5,074 bases of DNA from an uncultured Veillonella sp. (GTDB taxonomy: Bacteria; Bacillota; Negativicutes; Veillonellales; Veillonellaceae). The translations under genes and the position numbers were made by a program. Below are positions 1 to 5,066 of the stretch, piece by piece (the first letter of the stretch is position 1; every line of letters begins with the position of its first letter). The notes under the pieces were generated by a model. It saw only the letters and a list, made by a program, of their open reading frames with translations. It did not search any database and had not been told where the DNA came from. The stretch covers positions 1 to 5,074 of the forward strand of contig CAJZEE010000106.1 in the NCBI GenBank assembly GCA_915066865.1. The letters are read 5' to 3'.

Positions 1-27
1 TTTCCCTACACGACGCTCTTCCGATCT
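1..27. other. Illumina adapter remnant (left end)
   Basis: The first 27 bases match the 3' part of the Illumina TruSeq universal/read-1 adapter, ending in GCTCTTCCGATCT. This is library sequence, not genome. The insert begins at about position 28. It should be masked before any comparison. Confidence 0.97.
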
Positions 28-30
28 AAC

Positions 31-80
31 AAATAAAAAAATAACGCAGTAGAAATCTGCCAATTCCAGATTTCTACTAC
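31..80 (-). terminator. Intrinsic terminator of the dxs-like gene
   Basis: Read on the minus strand, bases 80-67 and 59-46 form a 14-bp stem (13 Watson-Crick pairs and one G-U) around a 7-base loop. A T-rich run follows, including seven consecutive T (41-35) and a further TTT. It lies 38 bases past the TAG stop of the dxs-like gene, so that transcript probably ends here as a single-gene unit. The plus strand lacks a T tract after the stem, so the terminator is one-directional. Confidence 0.88.
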
Positions 81-118
81 ATTTACAGATAAAATTATTT
101 ATTTAATATTTTATCAAA

Positions 119-1876
119 CTAAACGGATAAAATTTGTTTAACATCCGCCACAATTTGTTCTAAAGAAACACCATTTTCTCGTAACAATTCTGTTGCATCA
201 TAACGATCGTGGAATTCTTTAGCAATACCATAGTTCTTAACGCGCACATCAGATGGACCATAGAAACTAGCGATACGTTGGCCCCAACCGCCTTCAACTA
301 CACCATCTTCCAATGTAAATACTACGGAATGATTTGCTTTCAATTCTTCCAGTAATGCTTCATCAAGACCAGAAGCAAATTTAGGATTTACTACGGTTGC
401 GTTAATGCCGTCTTTAGCCAATTCATCAGCCACTTGGTTAGCTAGATGATAGAAATTACCAAGCCCTAATAAGGCAATGTGTTCACCACGACGAGTCACT
501 TCAGATTTATTTAAAACACTGTAATCAGTCGTATCGGCTACACCAGTAGATGTAAATTCACCTACAGGAACACGAATTGCTACGGGATGCTTATGTTGAT
601 GCACAGCATATTCAGTCATAGCCAATAGCTCTTCATTATTAGTAGGTGCTAAGTATACTAAATTAGGAATGCTAGTAAGCATAGGAATATCAAAGAACCC
701 TAAATGAGTTACATCGTTCATACCATACACGGAGGCATAGTGATTGATAATAACAGCACTATTGTTATTTACACAAAGATCTTGTACCAATTGGTCATAA
801 GTACGTTGTAGGAAAGTACTATATACATTAAATACTGGTTTACCACCATTTTTAGCGATACCAGAACTCATTGCGATGGCGTGTTCTTCTGCAATACCTA
901 CATCGATGTATTGTTTGCCTGCCGCCTTGCGCCATTCATGAGTAAAACCAAAACCTCCTGGTGTACCCGCATTAATAGCTACCACTGTTGGATCTGCTTT
1001 AATTTGATCCATCAAGTAGTTGGCAATGGTACCAGCATAGGTTGGACCATTATTTTCCTCTTTTGGCTTACCAGTTTCTAAATCAAATGGCATAGTCCAG
1101 TGGAAGGCTTCTTTGTTTTGTTCTGCAATGGCATAGCCCTTACCTTTTTGAGTAACAATATGTAAAACGATAGGATGATCAATATCTTTTACATCTTTAA
1201 ACACATTGATTAATGTTTCTAAATCATTACCATCGGCTACAAAACGATAATCTAAACCAAGTGCTTTAAAGATATTATTAGGACTTTCACCATTAGTCTC
1301 GCGCAATTCTCGAAGACCACGATACAAACCGCCATGGTTTTCTGCAATAGATTGGTCATTATCGTTGACAATAATAATCATATTACTATCTAATGTAGCC
1401 GCATAATCGAGACCTTCAAAGGCTTCCCCACCAGATAAAGAACCGTCACCAATGATGGCAATAATATTTTCAGAGTCGCCCTTTAAATTCCGAGCAGTAG
1501 CTAGGCCAGATGCCAAGGAGATAGATGTTGAGGTATGACCAATATTAAAGAAATCGTGCTCGCTTTCAGTAGGATCTGTATAGCCCGTTACATCATCATA
1601 ATGGTCGTGATCTAGAAATGCTAAGGCACGTCCTGTAACCATTTTATGTACATACGATTGATGGGATACATCATATACGATTTTATCTACAGGAGAATTA
1701 AATACATAGTGCAAGGCCATAATCATTTCTGCTGCACCCATAGGTGGACCAAAATGGCCGCCGTGCTCAGAAACCTTTGTCATGAGAGCTTGACGAGCTT
1801 GTGCTGTCAAATCTGTTAATTCAGCAATGGATAAGCCTTTTAAATCGGTTGGGGATTTTATATCAATTAAGTTCAT
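119..1876 (-). CDS. dxs: Short Dxs-family thiamine-diphosphate enzyme (1-deoxy-D-xylulose-5-phosphate synthase-like)
   Basis: This is a cytoplasmic thiamine-diphosphate (ThDP) enzyme. Classical Dxs condenses pyruvate and glyceraldehyde 3-phosphate to DXP, the first step of the MEP isoprenoid pathway and a precursor for ThDP and pyridoxal phosphate. The ATG at 1876 is chosen because GAAAGGA lies 6 bases upstream; a 15-residue in-frame extension to 1921 has no ribosome binding site and an untypical sequence. The product is 585 residues against about 620 in E. coli. The ThDP domain spans residues 1-270, with GGHF (His41), the GDG motif at 143-145 and NDN at 171-173, then His259. The pyrimidine-binding domain (275-440) has catalytic Glu330 in IAEEH, the YSTFLQR motif (352-358) and His391. 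A transketolase C-terminal domain (about 455-585) follows. Compared from memory with E. coli Dxs, the substrate-phosphate arginines R420 and R478 are replaced by Tyr380 and Val438, D427 by Asn387, and about 32 residues are missing between Asn173 and His259. Family membership is secure; DXP synthase activity is doubtful. It has its own terminator and a MerR-type promoter. Confidence 0.93.
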   Translation of the reverse strand: MNLIDIKSPTDLKGLSIAELTDLTAQARQALMTKVSEHGGHFGPPMGAAEMIMALHYVFNSPVDKIVYDVSHQSYVHKMVTGRALAFLDHDHYDDVTGYTDPTESEHDFFNIGHTSTSISLASGLATARNLKGDSENIIAIIGDGSLSGGEAFEGLDYAATLDSNMIIIVNDNDQSIAENHGGLYRGLRELRETNGESPNNIFKALGLDYRFVADGNDLETLINVFKDVKDIDHPIVLHIVTQKGKGYAIAEQNKEAFHWTMPFDLETGKPKEENNGPTYAGTIANYLMDQIKADPTVVAINAGTPGGFGFTHEWRKAAGKQYIDVGIAEEHAIAMSSGIAKNGGKPVFNVYSTFLQRTYDQLVQDLCVNNNSAVIINHYASVYGMNDVTHLGFFDIPMLTSIPNLVYLAPTNNEELLAMTEYAVHQHKHPVAIRVPVGEFTSTGVADTTDYSVLNKSEVTRRGEHIALLGLGNFYHLANQVADELAKDGINATVVNPKFASGLDEALLEELKANHSVVFTLEDGVVEGGWGQRIASFYGPSDVRVKNYGIAKEFHDRYDATELLRENGVSLEQIVADVKQILSV

Positions 1877-1884
1877 GGTAATCC

Positions 1885-1891
1885 TTTCAAT
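1885..1891 (-). promoter_or_regulatory. Ribosome binding site fixing the dxs-like start
   Basis: The minus strand reads TTGAAAGGATTACCATG. The AAGGA core sits about 6 bases before the ATG at 1876. The upstream in-frame ATG at 1921 has no comparable site, so the shorter 585-residue protein is preferred. Confidence 0.75.
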
Positions 1892-1935
1892 ACAAATTAT
1901 AATTACTTCAACTACAATCACTATACATCAAATAG

Positions 1936-1953
1936 TATAAAGATTATAAAGAT
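1936..1953. repeat. Tandem 9-bp repeat TATAAAGAT x2
   Basis: Two perfect copies of TATAAAGAT lie head to tail (1936-1944 and 1945-1953) within the presumed 5' untranslated leader of the dxs-like gene. The composition is AT-rich and no function is evident. It could be slippage of a low-complexity leader. Confidence 0.6.
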
Positions 1954-1976
1954 TGTCACTAAAAATAACTAGTGTT

Positions 1977-1989
1977 ATACTTCAAGTAT
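1977..1989. repeat. Perfect 13-bp palindrome ATACTTCAAGTAT
   Basis: ATACTT and AAGTAT flank a central C. The half-site AAGTAT recurs at 1995-2000, 11 bp (one helical turn) away. It overlaps the predicted transcription start of the dxs-like gene (about 1989). It could be a second operator for an unidentified regulator or a chance product of AT-rich DNA. Function is not established. Confidence 0.5.
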
Positions 1990-1995
1990 GTACCA

Positions 1996-2026
1996 AGTAT
2001 AAAACTTAAAGTTAGGTTTAAGTCAA
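1996..2026 (-). promoter_or_regulatory. MerR-type promoter of the dxs-like gene (19-bp spacer)
   Basis: On the minus strand the -35 box TTGACT (2026-2021) and -10 box TATACT (2001-1996) are separated by exactly 19 bases (2020-2002). MerR-family activators work on promoters with 19- to 20-bp spacers, which RNA polymerase uses poorly until the bound regulator distorts the DNA. The predicted start near 1989 gives a leader of about 113 bases. A merR gene is transcribed divergently next to it, so regulation by that product is the natural reading. Confidence 0.8.
2004..2023. promoter_or_regulatory. MerR operator, perfect inverted repeat in the promoter spacer
   Basis: ACTTAAA (2004-2010) and TTTAAGT (2017-2023) are perfect inverted repeats around a 6-base centre, GTTAGG. 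The dyad fills the 19-bp spacer and overlaps the inner edge of the -35 box, the usual position of MerR-family operators. CTTAAAG-like half-sites resemble those known for the AdhR/NmlR subgroup. The likely ligand is the divergent regulator starting at 2090. Confidence 0.8.
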
Positions 2027-2037
2027 TACATCTTACA

Positions 2038-2064
2038 TTTACAATTTTTATATCCATCTATAAA
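2038..2064 (+). promoter_or_regulatory. Weak candidate promoter for merR
   Basis: TTTACA (2038-2043) and TATAAA (2059-2064) each match 5 of 6 consensus bases, but the spacer is only 15 bases. In AT-rich DNA such boxes arise easily. It lies 15 bp beyond the MerR dyad, so bound regulator could influence it. Confidence 0.3.
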
Positions 2065-2089
2065 TGAAATATATATATTAGGAGATTCA

Positions 2090-2587
2090 ATGACATATAC
2101 TGTTGGCGAAATCGCAAAAAAACTAAACATAGCCCCCTCTGCTTTGCGTTATTACGACAAGGAGGGCTTATTGCCCTTCGTAGAACGTTCTAGTGGAGGT
2201 ATCCGTATATTTCGCGAAGAAGATATGGATTGGCTAGAATTAATCGAATGTATGAAACGTACGGGTATGCCTATAAAAGAAATCAAACATTTTATCGACT
2301 GCTGCGTTGAAGGCGATAGCCGCATCAACAATCGATTATCTATTATTAGAAATCAACGAGATCGTGTGCTAGCAGAAATTGAGCACCTACAAGCTCGCTT
2401 ATCTATGCTAGAGTTTAAAACCTGGTTCTATGAAGAAGCACAACGTCGAGGCACTTGCAGCTTTTATGAAATAGCAACCCCTGATGATATCCCACTTGAG
2501 TATCATAAATATTTCGAACGCAAATGGCGCGCCGATAAAGAAGCCGCCGAAAATGATGAACCACCTAAAAAATATAAAGCTGTATAA
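2090..2587 (+). CDS. MerR-family transcriptional regulator (AdhR/NmlR-like)
   Basis: A 165-residue DNA-binding regulator. The N-terminal winged helix-turn-helix is typical of MerR: YTVGEIAKKLNI (3-14), ALRYYDKEGLLPF (18-30) and a wing around SGGIRIF (35-41). Residues 50-70 (LELIECMKRTGMPIKEIKHF) form the connecting helices. A dimerisation coiled coil covers about 80-112 and a short, charged, Lys/Glu-rich tail ends the protein. No large ligand-binding domain follows, so this is the small-MerR class that senses metals, redox or electrophiles. Cys54 sits in the xCxKxTGMPIxxI context where the AdhR/NmlR group keeps its reactive cysteine; Cys71, Cys72 and Cys123 are additional. The start is supported by AGGAG (2080-2084) 5 bases before the ATG. 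The gene is divergent from the dxs-like gene across 213 bp holding a matching MerR promoter and dyad, so the enzyme gene is its probable target. The inducer cannot be read from the sequence. Confidence 0.92.
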   Translation: MTYTVGEIAKKLNIAPSALRYYDKEGLLPFVERSSGGIRIFREEDMDWLELIECMKRTGMPIKEIKHFIDCCVEGDSRINNRLSIIRNQRDRVLAEIEHLQARLSMLEFKTWFYEEAQRRGTCSFYEIATPDDIPLEYHKYFERKWRADKEAAENDEPPKKYKAV

Positions 2588-2588
2588 C

Positions 2589-2623
2589 AAAGAGGAGCTA
2601 TCCAACGGATAACTCCTTTTTTT
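2589..2623 (+). terminator. Intrinsic terminator of merR
   Basis: AGGAG-C-TATCC (2593-2603) pairs with GGATA-A-CTCCT (2607-2617) around an AAC loop with one C-A mismatch. A run of seven T (2617-2623) follows. It begins just after the TAA stop of merR, indicating a single-gene transcript. Confidence 0.88.
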
Positions 2624-2630
2624 GTATAGC

Positions 2631-2665
2631 AAAAAGGCGGCACAACCAAATGGTTGTACCGCCTT
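2631..2665 (-). terminator. Intrinsic terminator of the rpsF-ssb-rpsR operon
   Basis: On the minus strand AAGGCGGTACAACC (2665-2652) pairs with GGTTGTGCCGCCTT (2647-2634), a 14-bp stem with one G-U pair and a 4-base loop. A T5 run completes it. It starts 10 bases after the rpsR stop codon. Only 7 bases separate it from the T tract of the oppositely oriented merR terminator. Confidence 0.9.
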
Positions 2666-2675
2666 GATTCATCAA

Positions 2676-2906
2676 TTATTCAGCAGTGAATGGCAATAAA
2701 GCAATTGCACGTGCACGTTTGATAGATGTAGTCAATTTGCGTTGATGTTTTGCGCAAGTACCGGAAATACGACGAGGTAAGATTTTGCCGCGTTCAGTCG
2801 TAAAACGACGAAGTTTAGCAACGTCTTTATAGTCGATTTGATCGATATGGTCTGCACAGAAAACGCATACTTTTCTTCTTGGCTTTCTGCCTCTATCTCT
2901 TCTCAT
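2676..2906 (-). CDS. rpsR: 30S ribosomal protein S18
   Basis: A 76-residue small-subunit protein that binds the central domain of 16S rRNA as a heterodimer with S6, encoded two genes upstream. The length and the conserved core (DYKDVAKLRRFTTERGKILPRR, residues 25-46, then GTCAKHQRKL) are typical of the family. Cys14, Cys17, Cys51 and His54 form a C-x2-C...C-x2-H set, the zinc-binding (C+) form of S18. The N-terminus is strongly basic. The ATG at 2906 has AAGGAGG about 8 bases upstream. It is the last gene of the operon, 39 bases after ssb and followed by a strong terminator. Confidence 0.98.
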   Translation of the reverse strand: MRRDRGRKPRRKVCVFCADHIDQIDYKDVAKLRRFTTERGKILPRRISGTCAKHQRKLTTSIKRARAIALLPFTAE

Positions 2907-2945
2907 TGCGAATCCTCCTTTTCGAATTAGTAGGAGTCCCTGACA

Positions 2946-3344
2946 CTAGAACGGAATGTTTTCGTCATCGCCGCCTGTACTGAAACTATCAAAATTGGAC
3001 CCACCTTCGAAAGAATTAGTATTCATATCAAGGGATTGGCCCACAAAGTTCGCTACTACTTCAGTAACGTACCGTTTTTGACCGTCCTGAGTCTCGTAAG
3101 AACGAGTTTGCAAACGACCTTCTACAAAGCAACGACTGCCTTTACGAAGATTGCCTGCCGCTTCACCAAGTTTACCCCAAGCAACGCAGTTGATGAAAGC
3201 AGTTTGTTCTTTCGTCTCATTTGTTGTGGAATCAATATAGGTGTTTGTGGCAGCTACTGTGAAAGTTGCTACTGCACGACCAGTTTTGGTATAGCGTACT
3301 TCAGGATCACGAGCTAAATTACCTAGAATTTGTACAGAGTTCAT
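2946..3344 (-). CDS. ssb: Single-stranded DNA-binding protein SSB
   Basis: A 132-residue SSB that coats single-stranded DNA during replication, repair and recombination, presumably as a tetramer. The OB fold spans about residues 1-105: it opens MNSVQILGNLARDPEVRYT, contains TAFINCVAWGKLGEAAGNLRKGS (68-90) and the VEGRLQTRSYE strand. The C-terminal tail ends in DDENIPF, the acidic tip that recruits partner proteins; the usual tip is DDDIPF. The glycine-rich linker is short, making the protein smaller than the common 150-178 residues, though the tip shows it is complete. The start at 3344 has TGGAGG 5-6 bases upstream. The gene lies 19 bases after rpsF in the conserved rpsF-ssb-rpsR operon. Confidence 0.97.
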   Translation of the reverse strand: MNSVQILGNLARDPEVRYTKTGRAVATFTVAATNTYIDSTTNETKEQTAFINCVAWGKLGEAAGNLRKGSRCFVEGRLQTRSYETQDGQKRYVTEVVANFVGQSLDMNTNSFEGGSNFDSFSTGGDDENIPF

Positions 3345-3363
3345 GTTTTCCTCCAGGCTTTAA

Positions 3364-3648
3364 TTATGCTTCGTGTTTAACAATTAGATGTCTTAGGACT
3401 TCATCGTTGATTTTCAATACACGATCGATTTCTTTGATTTCAGCAGGAGCTGCCTCAAAGTTAATCAATACATAGAAACCGTCAGTGAATTTCTTCACCG
3501 CGTAAGCAAGACGACGCTTGCCCCAACGATCTACCTTTTCTACTGTGCCGCCTACACGAGCAATTAAAGCTTCTACTTTTTCAATAACAGCGTTAGTTGC
3601 TTCCTCTTCAGCTGGTTTCACAATAAACATGACTTCGTATTTGTTCAT
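3364..3648 (-). CDS. rpsF: 30S ribosomal protein S6
   Basis: A 94-residue ferredoxin-like ribosomal protein, the partner of S18 in binding the 16S rRNA central domain. The MNKYEVMFIVKP start, the DRWGKRRLAYAVKKFTDGFYVLINFEA segment around residues 41-67 and the LKINDEVLRHLIVK end are characteristic, and the length is normal. The ATG at 3648 is preceded by a near-perfect Shine-Dalgarno sequence, AGGAGGTGAT. It is the first gene of the operon, directly behind a structured leader and a promoter with perfect TATAAT. Confidence 0.98.
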   Translation of the reverse strand: MNKYEVMFIVKPAEEEATNAVIEKVEALIARVGGTVEKVDRWGKRRLAYAVKKFTDGFYVLINFEAAPAEIKEIDRVLKINDEVLRHLIVKHEA

Positions 3649-3657
3649 ACAAAATCA

Positions 3658-3704
3658 CCTCCTCTTTCGGACTAATGCCCCTATCGACACATAGGGGTAG
3701 GAAG
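3658..3704 (-). promoter_or_regulatory. Candidate S6:S18 autoregulatory leader of rpsF
   Basis: On the minus strand CCCCTAT (3697-3691) and ATAGGGG (3684-3678) form a 7-bp stem with a 6-base loop. It can be extended by CTA/TAG across a CAT bulge, then by CTT/AAG across an asymmetric loop, TCCGA, that holds a CCG. The structure abuts the AGGAGG site of rpsF. A hairpin with a CCG-containing bulge in rpsF leaders is known to bind the S6:S18 complex and mimic its 16S rRNA site. The hairpin is seen directly; assignment to that RNA family is from memory of its features. Confidence 0.55.
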
Positions 3705-3728
3705 TGCTTACCATCAATAAGCCTTACT

Positions 3729-3757
3729 ATTATAACCTAAAAAAATGATGAAAGCAA
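3729..3757 (-). promoter_or_regulatory. Promoter of rpsF-ssb-rpsR
   Basis: A perfect -10 box TATAAT (3734-3729) is preceded after 17 bases by TTGCTT (3757-3752), a 3-of-6 match to TTGACA. Transcription would start near 3722, giving a leader of about 74 bases that includes the hairpin before rpsF. The -35 box lies inside the distal arm of the upstream gene's terminator. Confidence 0.72.
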
Positions 3758-3782
3758 GGATTCAAATTAAAACCCTTGCTTT
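3739..3782 (-). terminator. Intrinsic terminator of the Bcr/CflA transporter gene
   Basis: On the minus strand AAAGCAAGG (3782-3774) pairs with CCTTGCTTT (3759-3751), a 9-bp stem with a 14-base loop. CATCA and a T7 run (3745-3739) follow. It begins 8 bases after the TAA of the transporter gene. The gap between stem and T run and the large loop suggest moderate strength, so some read-through into rpsF is possible. Confidence 0.72.
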
Positions 3783-3790
3783 TACCAATA

Positions 3791-4975
3791 TTATATACGA
3801 TTATATTTTTCATCCTCAGGAAAGGCGATCATAGCGCAGATAATTACAAATATGGCTATTACCCCCATCATAGGATAGGCCGTATCATTTGGTAAAAAGG
3901 TAAGTATCAAGGATGACACAATACCACTACCATATTGCATGGCACCTAATAGTGCCGCCCCAGATCCAGCCATTCTACCTGCTCTATCTAAAGCTAATGC
4001 ATTAGTTACAGCGGCAATGATACCGTTCATGGAGAAGAATAAAAAACAGCCAATAACGATTAACCACAATGAATGGTATCCTAAGAACATCAAGCCCATA
4101 ACAATGGACACACAAACAGCAGCAAATAGTGTGGCATATTTCAATAGTCTATCAAGGCGTATAGCACTTACAATACGACGATTAATGGCACTTAACAACA
4201 TAACACCAATAATATTGACAGAAAAGAGATAACCAAAATATTCTTTGGGCACTTCATACACATCTATATATACATAAGGCGATCCCGTTAAAAACGCATA
4301 AATGGCAATATAAAATGAGCTAACACATAAGGTATATTTCATAAACCCTTTATTGCGTAATAAAATCCAATAGTTATTATAGGTATGACCTATGGACTTT
4401 TTGCTCCTCTTCTCTACGGGATGTGTTTCCGGAAGCACTAATACGGCAACGAGCATTAAAAGCCCTATACCAACAAGCAACCAGAATATAGAATGCCATG
4501 TATACCATACAAGTAAATGTCCGGCTAACATTGGGCCTGCTATAGGCGCTATAGCCATAACAATGGCCAATGTAGACAACATTTTAGCCGCCTCAGTCCG
4601 ACCATATAAATCCCGAATCATAGCCCGCGACAACATCGGTCCTACACAGGCACCAAAAGCCTGAAACACACGCCAAGCTAGTAATTCTAGCATAGACGAA
4701 CTTAGGGCACAGCCCACAGACCCTATGATAAATAAGACTATCCCTATAATCAGTGGCTTCTTACGACCAATTTTATCACTAACGGCGCCCCAAAAAAGCT
4801 GAGCTAGCGCAAACCCAATTAAGAACCCTGTCAACGTAAGCTCCGCATCACCATTGAGGTCACGCCCCATCTCAGGCATAGCAGGCAAATAAATATCCGT
4901 CGACAACGATGTAAACGCCATCAAAGCACTTAATATAGACGTAAAAAGCCATCCCTTATTGCTAATCGTCAGCAT
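3791..4975 (-). CDS. Bcr/CflA-family drug efflux MFS transporter
   Basis: A 394-residue inner-membrane protein of the major facilitator superfamily, DHA1 group. Relatives (Bcr, CflA) export bicyclomycin, chloramphenicol and similar compounds by proton antiport; this protein's substrate is unknown. The sequence is almost entirely hydrophobic segments, consistent with 12 membrane helices. The first helix carries STDIYLPAMP (25-34), a Bcr/CflA signature. Motif A, GAVSDKIGRKKP, lies in the loop between helices 2 and 3 (63-74). SRAMIRDLYG (116-125) follows helix 4 and APIAGPMLAG (143-152) matches the antiporter motif region of helix 5. A charged central loop (about 183-200) joins the halves. The ATG at 4975 is preferred: it has a modest AAAGTGGTG site 5 bases upstream. 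The in-frame ATG at 5020 lacks a ribosome binding site and sits at the predicted transcription start. The gene is transcribed alone. Confidence 0.93.
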   Translation of the reverse strand: MLTISNKGWLFTSILSALMAFTSLSTDIYLPAMPEMGRDLNGDAELTLTGFLIGFALAQLFWGAVSDKIGRKKPLIIGIVLFIIGSVGCALSSSMLELLAWRVFQAFGACVGPMLSRAMIRDLYGRTEAAKMLSTLAIVMAIAPIAGPMLAGHLLVWYTWHSIFWLLVGIGLLMLVAVLVLPETHPVEKRSKKSIGHTYNNYWILLRNKGFMKYTLCVSSFYIAIYAFLTGSPYVYIDVYEVPKEYFGYLFSVNIIGVMLLSAINRRIVSAIRLDRLLKYATLFAAVCVSIVMGLMFLGYHSLWLIVIGCFLFFSMNGIIAAVTNALALDRAGRMAGSGAALLGAMQYGSGIVSSLILTFLPNDTAYPMMGVIAIFVIICAMIAFPEDEKYNRI

Positions 4976-5024
4976 AAAGACACCACTTTCAAATAAACCC
5001 GCACTATAATATGTATTCATTTAG

Positions 5025-5033
5025 ATTATATCA
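5025..5033 (-). promoter_or_regulatory. Extended -10 promoter of the transporter gene
   Basis: The minus strand reads TGATATAAT, a perfect TATAAT (5030-5025) with the TGn extension that can compensate for a missing -35 box. No good -35 is visible 16-18 bases upstream. Transcription would begin near 5018, leaving a leader of about 43 bases before the ATG at 4975. Confidence 0.6.
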
Positions 5034-5066
5034 AAAACAAAGTTAATGACCTATAGATTTTTAACC

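Noticed and set aside
46..80. TTTCTAC/GTAGAAA arms resembling a Cas12a (type V) CRISPR repeat stem
   Set aside because: Only one copy exists, the arms are 14 bp with a 7-base loop unlike the short UCUAC-loop-GUAGA stem, there are no spacers or cas genes, and a T tract behind a gene end makes it a terminator.
1877..1921. N-terminal 15-residue extension of the dxs-like protein
   Set aside because: No ribosome binding site precedes the ATG at 1921, the residues do not resemble the family, and the ATG at 1876 has a good site and a family-typical start.
1920..1960. Second dxs-like promoter (GTGACA ... TACTAT on the minus strand)
   Set aside because: The -10 match is poor and spacing with the better TATACT is only about 14 bases; AT-rich DNA gives such boxes by chance, and the MerR-type promoter is much stronger.
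2408..2632. Minus-strand reading frame opposite merR
   Set aside because: It overlaps merR and runs through the merR terminator, its product is low-complexity and hydrophobic, and no ribosome binding site is present.
3036..3475. Plus-strand reading frames opposite ssb and rpsF
   Set aside because: They lie antisense to securely identified conserved genes and their products show no recognisable domain.
3939..4664. Plus-strand reading frames opposite the transporter gene
   Set aside because: They are antisense shadows of a well-defined 12-helix transporter, with no family resemblance or start signals.
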